Part shown: positions 8,885-18,007 of the stretch, in pieces | Layout: each line of letters begins with the position of its first letter | How positions within the stretch are numbered: the stretch's first letter is position 1 | Source: JAFDZV01 sp048594725 | GTDB lineage: Bacteria; Bacteroidota; Ignavibacteria; OLB7 | Assembly (NCBI GenBank): GCA_048594725.1 | Contig: JBMDXA010000080.1 | Span: 1-64,000 of the forward strand | DNA length: 64,000 nt | Reading direction: 5' to 3' | Translations under genes and position numbers: made by a program | The notes under the pieces: model-generated | Database searches by the model: none | What the model was told of the DNA's origin: nothing | What the model saw: the letters and a program-made list of their open reading frames with translations, nothing else

Positions 8885-9637
8885 TTATTTTGCCGACAGC
8901 CTGCGGCGGAACTCCTCCTTGCGTCTTCGCGATACGGCCACCGTCGAGCCATCGCTCATCACCACCTTTCCCTCTTCCCCGCGTATATATTTCCGGATAT
9001 GATCCAGATTGATGAGATGGGAATTATGCACGCGCACGAATCCCCGCTCATGCAGGGCGATCTCATAGTCCTTCAGCGTGCGCGCCATCAGAATGGTGGT
9101 TCCGTTGCGAAGATGGAACCGCGTATAATTGGCCTCCGCCTGGCATCGGATGATATCGGCGATCGGCACCATCGTTACGCTGTCGTTGGCGACCAGAGCC
9201 AGCCGGGTATCGTCGTTGCCGGCATCGCGAACGCTCTGCACGATCTGTTTCAGGCTCCCCCCGGCTCTATTCTGCGCCGCGATACGGCGCTCGGTCCTTC
9301 GCACCGCCTCGACAAGATCATCGCGGTCGATCGGTTTCAACAGATAATCCAGCGCGCTATATCGGATGGCCCTGATCGCATAGTGGTCGTACGCGGTGGT
9401 GAATATCACCTCCACGGGATGATCGTCCAGACTGTCCAGCAGATCGAACCCGCTGCCGAACGGCATCTCGATATCCAGGAAAAGAAGGTCGGGGCGATGG
9501 AGGCGGATCTTGTCGAGAGCGGCAGGGGCCGAATGCGCCGAATCCACAACCTCCACCGATGGGCAGTATCTGCCCAGCAGATCCAGCAGTATCTCGCGTC
9601 CTCCCGGCTCGTCATCTACGATCATTGCACGAATCAT
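8885..9637 (-). CDS. LytTR-family response regulator
   Basis: 250 residues. Residues 1-120 are a receiver domain (MIVDDEPGG acidic pocket, phospho-acceptor Asp55 in LLFLDIEMP, Thr in FTTAYD, Lys in LLKPID). Residues 140-250 are a LytTR DNA-binding domain (IIRCQAEANYTRFHL, FVRVHNSHLINLDHI, SRRRKEEFRRRL). It is the output half of a two-component system with the sensor kinase encoded 60 bases upstream. Such pairs usually control a few nearby or surface-related genes; the target is not evident here. Confidence 0.93.
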   Translation of the reverse strand: MIRAMIVDDEPGGREILLDLLGRYCPSVEVVDSAHSAPAALDKIRLHRPDLLFLDIEMPFGSGFDLLDSLDDHPVEVIFTTAYDHYAIRAIRYSALDYLLKPIDRDDLVEAVRRTERRIAAQNRAGGSLKQIVQSVRDAGNDDTRLALVANDSVTMVPIADIIRCQAEANYTRFHLRNGTTILMARTLKDYEIALHERGFVRVHNSHLINLDHIRKYIRGEEGKVVMSDGSTVAVSRRRKEEFRRRLSAK

Positions 9638-9697
9638 GATATATCGGGCTCTTGTGGGTATGAATAAAATCGGTATGCGGCCTTGCGCCCCGCATCA

Positions 9698-12600
9698 TCA
9701 GGCATCCTCCATCGGAATATAGATATCCACACGCGTGCCGGCAGCATTTCCGGAGGTGTCTGAAAGATCGATCACCTCCACCTGGAACTTCCCGCCGTAG
9801 GATGCCTCCAGCGCTTCGAGCCGTTTTTTCGTGGCCTCCATCCCCTGCGACCTGTGCCGGCGTGCGATGCCGGTTTTCAGCTCCTCGGATCGTTTCCGGC
9901 CCACCCCATCGTCTATCACCGAGCAGAGCACATGCGCCCCGTGCCGGCTCACCATTACCGCCAGTGTTCCGGCCTCCCCCTTGTAGGCGAGCCCATGCTT
10001 GATTGCATTCTCCACATAGGGCTGGATAAGCATCGGCGGCACCTCGATATCGTACGGATCGATCCCCGGACCGATCGAGAATTCGTACGCGAATTTCTTC
10101 TCGAAACGGATCTGCTCAAGCTCCACATAGAACCGGAGCGATTCCAGATCGTCGGCAAGCGGGATGAGATGGGATTTGGAATGTTCCAGCGTAAGACGGA
10201 TCAGCTTTGCGAACCTGGATAGATAATGCTGGGCGGCCTCGGAATCGTGGCGGGCGATAAAATGGAGTATCGAATTAAGGGCATTGAAAATAAAATGAGG
10301 ATTCATCTGCGCGCGCAACGCCTGCAATTGATATTCCACCAGAAGCTGGCGCAGCTCCCCCTTCCTCTGCATGTTCCTGATGCGCAGCATCACCAGCACC
10401 GACACCAGAGCCGCCAGCAGCGATACGAGCGCCGCCCGGAACCACCAGGTCTGCCAGTAGGCGGGCTCTATCACCACGGCCACGGTTATCGCCTCGCCGT
10501 TCCAGACCCCATCGCTGTTGCTGCCGCGCAGACGGAACAGATACCGGCCGGGAGGAACATTGGTGTACTCGGCATAGGGACGTTCGCCATCGGTGCTGCG
10601 CCATTGCGTATCGAAGTCCTCCAGACGATACGAGTAGCGATTTCTCTTCGGATTGGTAAAATCGAGCGCGGCAAATTCGATCGTAAAGAAATTACGGGTA
10701 TGGTCCAGACGAATCTCCCGCTTCATCGTGATGGAGCTATCGAGCGCAAGCTCCCGATCCAGCACCTTGAACGATGTCAGAGCCAGGGCCGGCACCGAGA
10801 GATTGTCCTGGAGGCTGTCGGGATGAAACGACAGGATGCCATCGGTTCCGCCGAAATAAAGATATCCAGCAGTATCGCGAAAACACGCTTTGAAATGGAA
10901 CTGGCTGATGTAGAATCCATCCCGCGCGGAATAATTTCTGAACTGGCGGGTATGCGGATCGAGCCGTGAAATACCGTTGTTGGTGCTGATCCACAATCGC
11001 CCCCGTTCATCCTCCAGAATACCGCACACGGTATTGCTGGCAAGCCCATCCTTCTCGGTGAAACGGAGCGCACGCCCGGTGGCCGGATCGAACCGGTTCA
11101 CCCCTCCGCCGGATGTTCCTATCCAGAGATAACGGCCGGCATCTTCGTGGATGTACCAGATGCGGTTGTTGCTCAGGCTCGCAGCATCACCGGGGTCATG
11201 GGCGTAATGGGTGAACCGGCCGGTGCAGCGGTCGAAACGGTCCAGCCCATTATCGGTCCCGATCCAGATAATTCCGTTGCGATCCTCATGGAGCGCAAAG
11301 ATTTTATTATCCCCGATCCCGGAGCCATCCCCCGGCCGGTGCCTGTACCGGACCGATCGGCCGGTGCCGGGGTCTATCCGGCTCAGTCCGTAGAACGATC
11401 CCACCCACAGCGTGCCGTCACGGCTTTCCAGGATCGCCCAGATATTGCCGTCGGTGATAGCAGGATATCGGGAGAAGGATTTCGAGCGGGGATTGTAGCG
11501 ATGCAGCCCCCTGGAGGAGCCTATCCAGAGCTCCCCCGACCGCCCCTGATACAGCACATTGATATTGCTGTGGGCTCCCTCCCCGTAGAGCCCCGTATAT
11601 CGCACGATGCGGCCGCTTGCGGCATCCACCCGGTTGAGTCCCCTGGCCTCGGTGCCCGCCCAGAGATCTCCGGAGGGCTCCTTCCAGATAGACCGCACGA
11701 TTTTTCCCGATAACGACGTAGCCGCGAGCGGATCATGCTGGATATAACGAAGGTTCCAGCTTCTGGGGTTGAACCGGGCAACTCCGTTATCGGTCCCGAT
11801 CCAGATATTCCCCGATCGGTCCTCGGCAATCACCCGTACCTGATTGCTCCCGATGCTCTGCCGATCGGCGGGGTTGTATACCGCATCGGTCCTGGCTCCG
11901 GTGGCAAGGTTGAAGACATGGAGTCCGCCGAACACCGTGCTGACCCAGAGCAGGTCGGAACGGTCGATAAACAGCGAAGAGATGAGATCGGATGCCAGGC
12001 CCCGGAATGCGGGAAATTCCGCCGTGTAATTGATGAGGGTGCCGGAGGCCATATCCATCCGAAGGATATGATGGAGCGATCGCAGCCATAATCCCCCCCT
12101 GGCATCGGCATGGATCGAAGCTATCGTCCCTGTTCGTCCGGCCCCATACAGGGGATCAGTGGCATCGTTGATAAAGTCGTCCCCGGAGCGATCGTACCGG
12201 TTCAGCCCCTTATCGGCGGTGCCGATCCAGATACGGCCGCTGCTGTCGCGGCATACCGACGTGACTCTGTTGCTGCTGAGGCTACGCCGGTCGGAGGGAT
12301 TGTGATAGTACCGGGCGAAGCGGCCAGTTTTTTTATCGAGCCGACATAGTCCGCCGGCCGCCCCCTCCACCACGATCCAGAGGCTCCCGGCATCATCCTC
12401 GCAGATCATGCTGATGATCCCGTCCGGTATGCTTTCGGGGTCGCGAGGATCATGGCGGATGCGGACGAAACTCTCGCTCCTGCGGTCAAACCGGTTCAGC
12501 CCGCCGGCGTGCGTCCCGATCCAGATCGTCCCGTCACGATCCTCCAGTATGGAATTGATGCTCCCGTCGGATAACGAGCCGGGATCGTTGATATCGTGCC

Positions 12601-12838
12601 GGTAGATGATGCAATGATTGCCGTCGTAGCGGTTCAGCCCGTCGCGCGTGCCGAACCAGAGAAAGCCGAAACGGTCCTGCAGGATACAGAGCAGGTAATT
12701 ATCGGAGAGCCCCTGCTGCATGGTGAAGTTGTCGAACTTCAGGGTATTGCGCTGGCACAGCAGCGAAGTGCCGGAAACCGCCATCAGTACCGGCAGCAGC
12801 AGGAGAACGGGTAGTGCGTGGCAGCTACGTAAGGTCAT
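9698..12838 (-). CDS. Propeller-type sensor histidine kinase (LytS-like)
   Basis: 1046 residues. After an N-terminal signal/anchor (residues 1-28), about 630 residues form two seven-bladed propellers made of repeats such as GTRDGLNRYDG and IWIGTDNGLDRFD. A Y_Y_Y domain follows (YSYRLEDFDTQW ... YTNVPPGRYLFRLRGSN), then a transmembrane helix (WWFRAALVSLLAALVSVLVM), and a LytS-type kinase core with the phospho-acceptor His848 in MNPHFIFNALNSI and an ATPase domain (PYVENAIKHGL, DDGVGR). It senses a periplasmic signal and phosphorylates the LytTR regulator at 8885-9637. Homologues in Bacteroidota often sense glycans; the ligand here is unknown. Confidence 0.93.
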   Translation of the reverse strand: MTLRSCHALPVLLLLPVLMAVSGTSLLCQRNTLKFDNFTMQQGLSDNYLLCILQDRFGFLWFGTRDGLNRYDGNHCIIYRHDINDPGSLSDGSINSILEDRDGTIWIGTHAGGLNRFDRRSESFVRIRHDPRDPESIPDGIISMICEDDAGSLWIVVEGAAGGLCRLDKKTGRFARYYHNPSDRRSLSSNRVTSVCRDSSGRIWIGTADKGLNRYDRSGDDFINDATDPLYGAGRTGTIASIHADARGGLWLRSLHHILRMDMASGTLINYTAEFPAFRGLASDLISSLFIDRSDLLWVSTVFGGLHVFNLATGARTDAVYNPADRQSIGSNQVRVIAEDRSGNIWIGTDNGVARFNPRSWNLRYIQHDPLAATSLSGKIVRSIWKEPSGDLWAGTEARGLNRVDAASGRIVRYTGLYGEGAHSNINVLYQGRSGELWIGSSRGLHRYNPRSKSFSRYPAITDGNIWAILESRDGTLWVGSFYGLSRIDPGTGRSVRYRHRPGDGSGIGDNKIFALHEDRNGIIWIGTDNGLDRFDRCTGRFTHYAHDPGDAASLSNNRIWYIHEDAGRYLWIGTSGGGVNRFDPATGRALRFTEKDGLASNTVCGILEDERGRLWISTNNGISRLDPHTRQFRNYSARDGFYISQFHFKACFRDTAGYLYFGGTDGILSFHPDSLQDNLSVPALALTSFKVLDRELALDSSITMKREIRLDHTRNFFTIEFAALDFTNPKRNRYSYRLEDFDTQWRSTDGERPYAEYTNVPPGRYLFRLRGSNSDGVWNGEAITVAVVIEPAYWQTWWFRAALVSLLAALVSVLVMLRIRNMQRKGELRQLLVEYQLQALRAQMNPHFIFNALNSILHFIARHDSEAAQHYLSRFAKLIRLTLEHSKSHLIPLADDLESLRFYVELEQIRFEKKFAYEFSIGPGIDPYDIEVPPMLIQPYVENAIKHGLAYKGEAGTLAVMVSRHGAHVLCSVIDDGVGRKRSEELKTGIARRHRSQGMEATKKRLEALEASYGGKFQVEVIDLSDTSGNAAGTRVDIYIPMEDA

Positions 12839-13093
12839 GGTGAAGGCTTATGTTCTTCCGGCAAATCGGCCAGGATGCCGGCGCAGGCCCCCGGAGGAGC
12901 GTACTCCGGATGTGATGCAAAGAAGGTACGGCGGCAGCCCCGTTCCTCCATCATCCTCCTGCGGCGCTATCTTCCCGGCGGCATGCCCCGGCCGATGTAT
13001 CGCGTGCCGACAGCGCCCTGCCATGGATACAGGGGAAGATCGGTAGATTACAACCCGCCGGTGCCACGGCATGCAGGTAATTATACAACAAGA

Positions 13094-13660
13094 ATGGATA
13101 CTGAAACGATGTGGGAAATTCGAGCCGCCCGTCCCGGAGATGCAGCAGAACTCAGCGAACTTGCCGAGCGGATCTTCCGTGCTACATTCGGGGAGTTCAA
13201 CACCCCCGCCGATATGGATAGCTACTGCGCGGAGGCGTTCACCCCGGCCGCGATAGCCGGAGAGATAGCCGATCCCGATACCGATATTCTCATCGCCCTG
13301 CACGAAAAGATGCCGGCCGCCTACGCGCATCTGCATCGCGGCGCGGCCCCGCCGGTGGTGCCGGGACACGGGCCGGTGGAACTGAAGCGCTTTTATGTGG
13401 AAGAGCGATGGCACGGCAGCGGCCTGGCGAGACAACTGATGGAACGGGTGATAGCGCTGGGGCTGGAACATGGCGCCGAAACGCTCTGGCTGGGCGTGTG
13501 GGAGCGGAATCCCCGCGCAATCCGCTTCTATCATAAATATGGATTTTCGGAGATCGGCGAGCAGCCGTTTATGCTGGGCACCGATCTGCAACGCGATCTC
13601 ATCATGGCCCTGCCGCTGGGCGGTGATGGACCCGCCGCTTCACACGATCACAGGAGGTAG
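13094..13660 (+). CDS. GNAT family N-acetyltransferase
   Basis: 188 residues from ATG 13094; an ATG at 13109 is the alternative. The GNAT fold is clear: IRAARPGDAAELSELA at the start, the acetyl-CoA loop region VEERWHGSGLARQLMERV (a Q/RxxGxG/A variant), and the C-terminal LWLGVWERNPRAIRFYHKYGF. Substrate unknown. The stop is two bases before the next gene, which has a strong AGGAGG at 13651-13656 inside the end of this gene, so the two form an operon. Confidence 0.88.
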   Translation: MDTETMWEIRAARPGDAAELSELAERIFRATFGEFNTPADMDSYCAEAFTPAAIAGEIADPDTDILIALHEKMPAAYAHLHRGAAPPVVPGHGPVELKRFYVEERWHGSGLARQLMERVIALGLEHGAETLWLGVWERNPRAIRFYHKYGFSEIGEQPFMLGTDLQRDLIMALPLGGDGPAASHDHRR

Positions 13661-13662
13661 CA

Positions 13663-14307
13663 ATGCAACCGGCAGATGTGCATCTGTTCATGTTCGATTC
13701 CCTTTCCGACTGGGAACCCGGCTATGCGATAGCCGGCATCAACAACCCGCAGTTCCACCGCCGGCCCGGCCGCTACCGCATCCGCACGGTTGGCATGGGA
13801 ACCGATCCCGTTGTCACGGCGGGCGGCCTGCGGATCATCCCGGATATGCGCCTGGCCGACCTGGCCCCCGGCGATAGCGCCATGCTGATTCTGCCGGGAG
13901 GGGAAACCTGGGATGAAGGAGGAAATACCGAAGCGGCGGAGCTGGCGAAAACCTTTCTGGATGCGGCGGTTCCGGTTGCGGCCATCTGCGGCGCCACCGC
14001 CGGTCTGGCCCGCGCCGGGGTGCTGGACGCCAGGGCGCATACCAGCAACGCACGGGATTATCTGATGATGACCGGCTACGCCGGAGCGGATCATTATCGC
14101 GATGAGGCGGCCGTTGCCGATGGCGATCTTATCACCGCCTCGGCGATGGCCCCGCTGGAGTTCGCCCGGGAAATCTTCCAACGGCTCGATCTCTACACGC
14201 CGGAGGTTCTGGCCGCGTGGTATGGGCTGTTCTCCACACGGCAGCCGGAATATTTCGGCGCGCTGATGCAGGCCGAAGCCGCCAGCAGAGCCGCAGAGGG
14301 AATGTAA
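13663..14307 (+). CDS. DJ-1/PfpI family protein
   Basis: 214 residues, with AGGAGG 7 bases before the ATG. DJ-1/PfpI (class I glutamine-amidotransferase-like) fold: VHLFMFDSLSDWEPGYA, LILPGGETWDE, and the nucleophile elbow VAAICGATAGLA carrying the conserved Cys. Members act as glyoxalase-like hydrolases, deglycases, chaperones or regulators; there is no extra DNA-binding domain here. Co-transcribed with the acetyltransferase ending at 13660. Confidence 0.85.
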   Translation: MQPADVHLFMFDSLSDWEPGYAIAGINNPQFHRRPGRYRIRTVGMGTDPVVTAGGLRIIPDMRLADLAPGDSAMLILPGGETWDEGGNTEAAELAKTFLDAAVPVAAICGATAGLARAGVLDARAHTSNARDYLMMTGYAGADHYRDEAAVADGDLITASAMAPLEFAREIFQRLDLYTPEVLAAWYGLFSTRQPEYFGALMQAEAASRAAEGM

Positions 14308-14420
14308 CGCTCCATGATCCTGGACGGCCGCCTCAAATATCCCGGAGCACCGGACGGTCTCTTCTATTGCAATCTCTCCTTCCGGCGAGATATATCTCTC
14401 CCCGATCAGGACCAGCAATC

Positions 14421-15299
14421 ATGAACCGCAAGGATTTTCTCAAAACCATGACAGCCGCAACCGGATTGCTCTCGCTTGCATCGTTCCGGGATATGACCGG
14501 GAACCTCGGAACCGATGATGTGAAAATGCCCGTGCTCTTTATCGGGCACGGCTCGCCGATGAACGGCATCGAGGATACCGATTTTAGCCGCCGGTGGCGC
14601 GACATGGCCCGGGAAATCCCCAGGCCGAAAGCCGTGCTGGTGGTATCGGCGCACTGGCTTACCGGCGGCACCCACGTAACGGCGATGGAGCATCCGAAAA
14701 CCATCCACGATTTCGGAGGGTTCCCGCAGGAGCTGTACGATGTGCGCTACGATGCTCCGGGCGATCCGGAACTGGCCCTCGAAACCCGGAAGCTCATCAC
14801 CTCCACATCGGTGGGGCTGGATCACGACTGGGGGCTGGACCATGGCACCTGGACCGTGGTGCGGCATATGTATCCGGATGCGGATATACCGGTGTTGCAG
14901 CTCAGCATCGATTATAAACAGCCGCCGCAGTATCATTACGATCTCGCCGCGCAGCTTGGGGCGCTCCGCCGCAAAGGGGTGCTTATCATCGGCAGCGGCA
15001 ATATGGTGCACAACCTCCGCATGGTGGCGTGGGATAGAATGTCCGATCCGGAATACGGCTACGAGTGGGCGCTGGAGATGAACGAGACCTTCAAGCAGAA
15101 GATCGCCTCCCGCGATCACCGCTCGCTGATCGCCTACGATTCGCTCGGGGCATCGGCACGGCTTGCCATACCGACCCCGGATCATTATTACCCTCTGCTC
15201 TATACGCTCGGCCTTCAGGAGAAAAGCGACGAGATATCGTTTTTCAACGACAGGGCCGTGGCCGGCTCGCTGACGATGACATCGGTGCGGATCGGCTAG
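14421..15299 (+). CDS. YgiD/LigB-like extradiol dioxygenase (DODA type)
   Basis: 292 residues from ATG 14421. The N-terminus MNRKDFLKTMTAATGLLSLA looks like an export or anchor segment. The body matches class III (LigB-like) extradiol dioxygenases of the YgiD/4,5-DOPA type: PVLFIGHGSPMNGIED, VLVVSAHWLTGG, LDHGTWTVVRHMYPDADIPV, GVLIIGSGNMVHNLR and a C-terminal DHYYPLLYTLG, giving the expected metal-binding histidines. It would open catechol-like rings using non-haem iron or zinc. Natural substrate unknown. Confidence 0.85.
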   Translation: MNRKDFLKTMTAATGLLSLASFRDMTGNLGTDDVKMPVLFIGHGSPMNGIEDTDFSRRWRDMAREIPRPKAVLVVSAHWLTGGTHVTAMEHPKTIHDFGGFPQELYDVRYDAPGDPELALETRKLITSTSVGLDHDWGLDHGTWTVVRHMYPDADIPVLQLSIDYKQPPQYHYDLAAQLGALRRKGVLIIGSGNMVHNLRMVAWDRMSDPEYGYEWALEMNETFKQKIASRDHRSLIAYDSLGASARLAIPTPDHYYPLLYTLGLQEKSDEISFFNDRAVAGSLTMTSVRIG

Positions 15300-15500
15300 A
15301 AAATATATGAGCGCGGCGGTTGCAACGGGCACACCGGCGCGCCCGTTGCCGTATCTTCCCGATATGCTCCCGGCGCTCCTCGGCACCGGGAGGGAACCGA
15401 TGGAGAGAATTCCGGCGGAACGGATCACGAGCCCCGTCTTCTCTCCCGGTATCCGCATTGCGCTGGATTCCCCATGGAACAATTCAACAACGATGCGATC

Positions 15501-15863
15501 ATGGATCGAAAAGCATTAAAACGGGAATACAAGGAAACCCCGCGCCCGATGGGGGTGTTCCGGGTATATAACACCGTCAAGAATAAATCGTTCGTCGGTA
15601 CCAGCCGCGATCTTCCGGCGATTCTCAATCGCCACCAGGCACAGCTCCGCATGGGAGGGCATGTCAGCAGCGAACTCCAGAACGACTGGAATACGATGGG
15701 CCCCGATGCGTTCGTGTTCGAAGTGCTGGATACGCTCGAACCGCCGGATACTCCCGGCTACGATCCCTCCGATGATCTGCGCGTGCTGGAACAGCTTTGG
15801 CTCGATACACTCTCCCCGTTCGATGAGCGCGGGTACAACACCAGGCCCAGACAGCGGGGATGA
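15501..15863 (+). CDS. GIY-YIG nuclease family protein
   Basis: 120 residues from ATG 15501; an in-frame ATG at 15474 would add 9 residues. The start MDRKALKREYKETPRPMGV fits a family of small stand-alone GIY-YIG-like proteins. The GIY...YIG pair is degenerate (GVFRVYNT ... SFVGTS), the Arg in DLPAILNRHQAQL is retained, and the C-terminal part has LEQLWLDTL. Catalytic activity is uncertain. No mobile-element features lie nearby. Confidence 0.75.
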   Translation: MDRKALKREYKETPRPMGVFRVYNTVKNKSFVGTSRDLPAILNRHQAQLRMGGHVSSELQNDWNTMGPDAFVFEVLDTLEPPDTPGYDPSDDLRVLEQLWLDTLSPFDERGYNTRPRQRG

Positions 15864-15929
15864 GAGAGGGGGAAAACTCCGGACCGGAAGGCCCGGTATG
15901 GATGGAATATTATCAATGCAATTTATCTC

Positions 15930-16280
15930 ATGAGCGTAAAGGAAATTCAGCGGTCGCTGGAACGGGCATTGCTCGAGGATGGCGATATGGAGTTCGATCT
16001 CTATCACGACGAACTTGCCCCGCATCTGGAAAATCTGCGGGAGTCATTGGAGGCCGACAAAGATGAATTCACCTTCATGGTAACCTCCGACGGCACCACC
16101 ATGGCGATGGTGCTGATGGAGGCATCCGGCGCAACCTATATCAACGACAAAGCCAGAACACGGCTGAAGGAGTTGTGGCCGCTGGCCTATGAGAGCAACA
16201 TGAAGATGTTCATTCCGGATTTTGCCGAGGAGCTGGACCGGGGGGAAATCTCCATCACCGGCGTAAAGACGGTGGAATGA
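15930..16280 (+). CDS. Hypothetical protein, 116 residues
   Basis: A complete short gene with good coding character between two recognisable genes. It is acidic (EDGDMEFDLYHDELAPHLENL) and predicted as alpha plus beta, with a middle part resembling a beta-hairpin (FTFMVTSDGTTMAMVLMEAS) and a C-terminal helix (RTRLKELWPLAYESNM). There is no signal peptide, membrane segment or catalytic motif. Function not recognised. Confidence 0.65.
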   Translation: MSVKEIQRSLERALLEDGDMEFDLYHDELAPHLENLRESLEADKDEFTFMVTSDGTTMAMVLMEASGATYINDKARTRLKELWPLAYESNMKMFIPDFAEELDRGEISITGVKTVE

Positions 16281-16355
16281 TTTTTTTTGGCGGACTGCAA
16301 CGGCCTGCACGAGTAGTGCGGCACAGGCCGCGCCCGCAATGAGGGTTTCATGGAG

Positions 16356-16389
16356 AGGCCGGACCGGGAATCGTATTCCGGCCCGGCCT
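16356..16389 (+). terminator. Strong hairpin, terminator-like
   Basis: AGGCCGGACCGGGAA pairs with TTCCGGCCCGGCCT (one mismatch) around TCGTA between the genes ending at 16280 and starting at 16424. No long T run follows, so it may be an imperfect terminator or a structured leader. Confidence 0.35.
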
Positions 16390-16423
16390 TCCCGCACCTC
16401 GGTAGTATTTCGGAATAAATACC

Positions 16424-16945
16424 ATGAACGCAACCGTCAGACAGTTACGCCCGGAGGATGCCCCTGCCCTTATGGCGCTCCGCCGGGAGGCGCTGGAGCA
16501 GTCCCCCCTCTCGTTCGGCTCCTCCCCCGATGACGACCGCTACCGCTCCAGCGAGAGCGTACGGGAAAGCCTGGAGACGGCAGACCCGCGGGCGGTATTC
16601 GGGGCATTTCAGGAGGAGAGGCTCATAGGGATGGTGGGCATTGTCCGGGAGATGAAACTCAAGGAGTGCCACAAGGCCCGGATATGGGGCATGTACGTTA
16701 TGCCGGAATGCCGGGGTGCCGGGGCGGGACGCATGCTCATCGAGGCCGCCATAGAACAGGGACGCGCCTGGGAGGGGGTCGGCCAGATCCATCTGAGCGT
16801 CACCGCCGCAGCGCCGGCAGCGGAACATCTCTACCGGAAGGCGGGATTTCGCCGCTGGGGAATACAGCCCCGCTCCTTGCAGTGGAATGGGATATTCACC
16901 GATGAATCCCATCTTCTTCTGGAGCTTGATGGCTCCCCCCTGTAG
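16424..16945 (+). CDS. GNAT family N-acetyltransferase
   Basis: 173 residues. Typical GNAT: VRQLRPEDAPALMALRREAL at the start, the acetyl-CoA loop MPECRGAGAGRMLIEAAIEQ, then IHLSVTAAAPAAEHLYRKAGF near the end. Substrate unknown. It lies 39 bases before the YdeI-like gene on the same strand and may share its transcript. Confidence 0.88.
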   Translation: MNATVRQLRPEDAPALMALRREALEQSPLSFGSSPDDDRYRSSESVRESLETADPRAVFGAFQEERLIGMVGIVREMKLKECHKARIWGMYVMPECRGAGAGRMLIEAAIEQGRAWEGVGQIHLSVTAAAPAAEHLYRKAGFRRWGIQPRSLQWNGIFTDESHLLLELDGSPL

Positions 16946-16984
16946 AAATCGTATCTGCCGGAATTCTTATCAACAGAGTCTTCC

Positions 16985-17569
16985 ATGAAGAGCACAACCA
17001 ACGAACTCCCGGTCATCCATTTTCCGGCCGGGCCGGACTGGGAGGAATGGCTGCGGAGCAACCACACGGAATCCGAAGGGATCTGGATGAAGCTGGCGAA
17101 GAAAAATTCTCCGGTCGGATCGGTCTCCTATGCCGAAGCGGTCGATATCGCCCTCTGTTATGGCTGGATCGACAGCCAGAAAAAGGCGCTCGATGAGAAT
17201 TTCTCCCTGCAACGCTTTACTCGCCGGGGCGCCAGAAGCAAATGGTCGAAGATCAACTGCGGCAAGGTGGAGAACCTTATCGCCCAGGGACGCATGCAGC
17301 CTGCGGGGCTCAGGGAGATAGAAGCGGCCAGAAAGGATGGGCGATGGGATGCCGCATACGAATCGCCGCGCACCATCACCGTCCCGGAGGATCTTCAGGC
17401 CGAGCTGGAGAAATATCCGGAGGCGAAGGAATCCTTCGCGAAGCTGGGCGGCGCCAGCCGGTATTCGATCCTCTATCAGATCCATGATGCAAAAAAACCG
17501 GAAACCCGCGCGCGGCGTATCCACAACTATGTGACGATGCTTCGGGAGGGAAGGAAGCCCCACGGATGA
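16985..17569 (+). CDS. YdeI/OmpD-associated family protein
   Basis: 194 residues. Matches the YdeI/OmdA family: the N-terminal half FPAGPDWEEWLRSNHTES and GIWMKLAKKNSPVGSVSYAE, then VDIALCYGWIDSQ and KALDENFSLQRFTRRGA, and the C-terminal helix bundle with ARRIHNYVTMLREGRKP. Family members are described as bacteriocin-protection or OmpD-associated proteins, but their biochemistry is unclear. The GATTTTCGATT motif begins three bases after its stop codon. Confidence 0.85.
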   Translation: MKSTTNELPVIHFPAGPDWEEWLRSNHTESEGIWMKLAKKNSPVGSVSYAEAVDIALCYGWIDSQKKALDENFSLQRFTRRGARSKWSKINCGKVENLIAQGRMQPAGLREIEAARKDGRWDAAYESPRTITVPEDLQAELEKYPEAKESFAKLGGASRYSILYQIHDAKKPETRARRIHNYVTMLREGRKPHG

Positions 17570-17572
17570 TGG

Positions 17573-17597
17573 GATTTTCGATTTGCGATTTTCGATT
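17573..17597 (+). repeat. GATTTTCGATT-type motif after a stop codon
   Basis: Two copies of the motif (GATTTTCGATT, then GATTTTCGATTG) immediately after the gene ending at 17569 and directly abutting palindromic element copy 2. Confidence 0.6.
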
Positions 17598-17748
17598 GGC
17601 GATTATATACCTGCTAGACCCAACCATGCCAGATGCATCACGCCAAGCCGCGAAGGCGCAAAGAAGAGGTCTTTCTTTGCGCCTTCGCGGCTTGGCGTGG
17701 GATTCTTCTGGAAGTGCCCACTCAGGGTCGCTGGAGTATATAGTTGCC
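17598..17748 (+). repeat. Dispersed 151-bp palindromic element, copy 2
   Basis: Best-preserved copy. The stem CGCCAAGCCGCGAAGGCGCA and the next bases AAGA pair perfectly with TCTTTGCGCCTTCGCGGC TTGGCG around a loop of about nine bases (17641-17698). Compared with copy 3 the stem has a paired change: CCAAG/CTTGG here, CAAAG/CTTTG there. The right flank (GGGATTCTTCTGGAAGTGCC) is shared by all three copies. Confidence 0.85.
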
Positions 17749-18007
17749 TTTCGATGTATGAGAAAAAGATGAGCATGGGGCTATCGGGAATTCTGACGCG
17801 TTCCGCTTTATGGTATACGGATGCATCCGCAGGGGTGTGGTGATAGAATCTCTTACAAACTCCCCGTTCCGGGACGTCACGGAATAGAGTATATCGGTGT
17901 CACTATCTGGAGCATGGTTCGCCCGGCAGGGACGAGCGCTCCCCGGACCGCCCGTATCCCCGACCGGCCTGCCCGACCCCCTTTCTGAATTCATAAATCC
18001 GATTTCC

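Noticed and set aside
12839..13093. Possible short element around CCGGAGGAGCGTACTCCGG (12891-12909)
   Set aside because: A 15-base match to 5708-5722 in reverse orientation exists, but the similarity does not extend far enough to call a repeat family.
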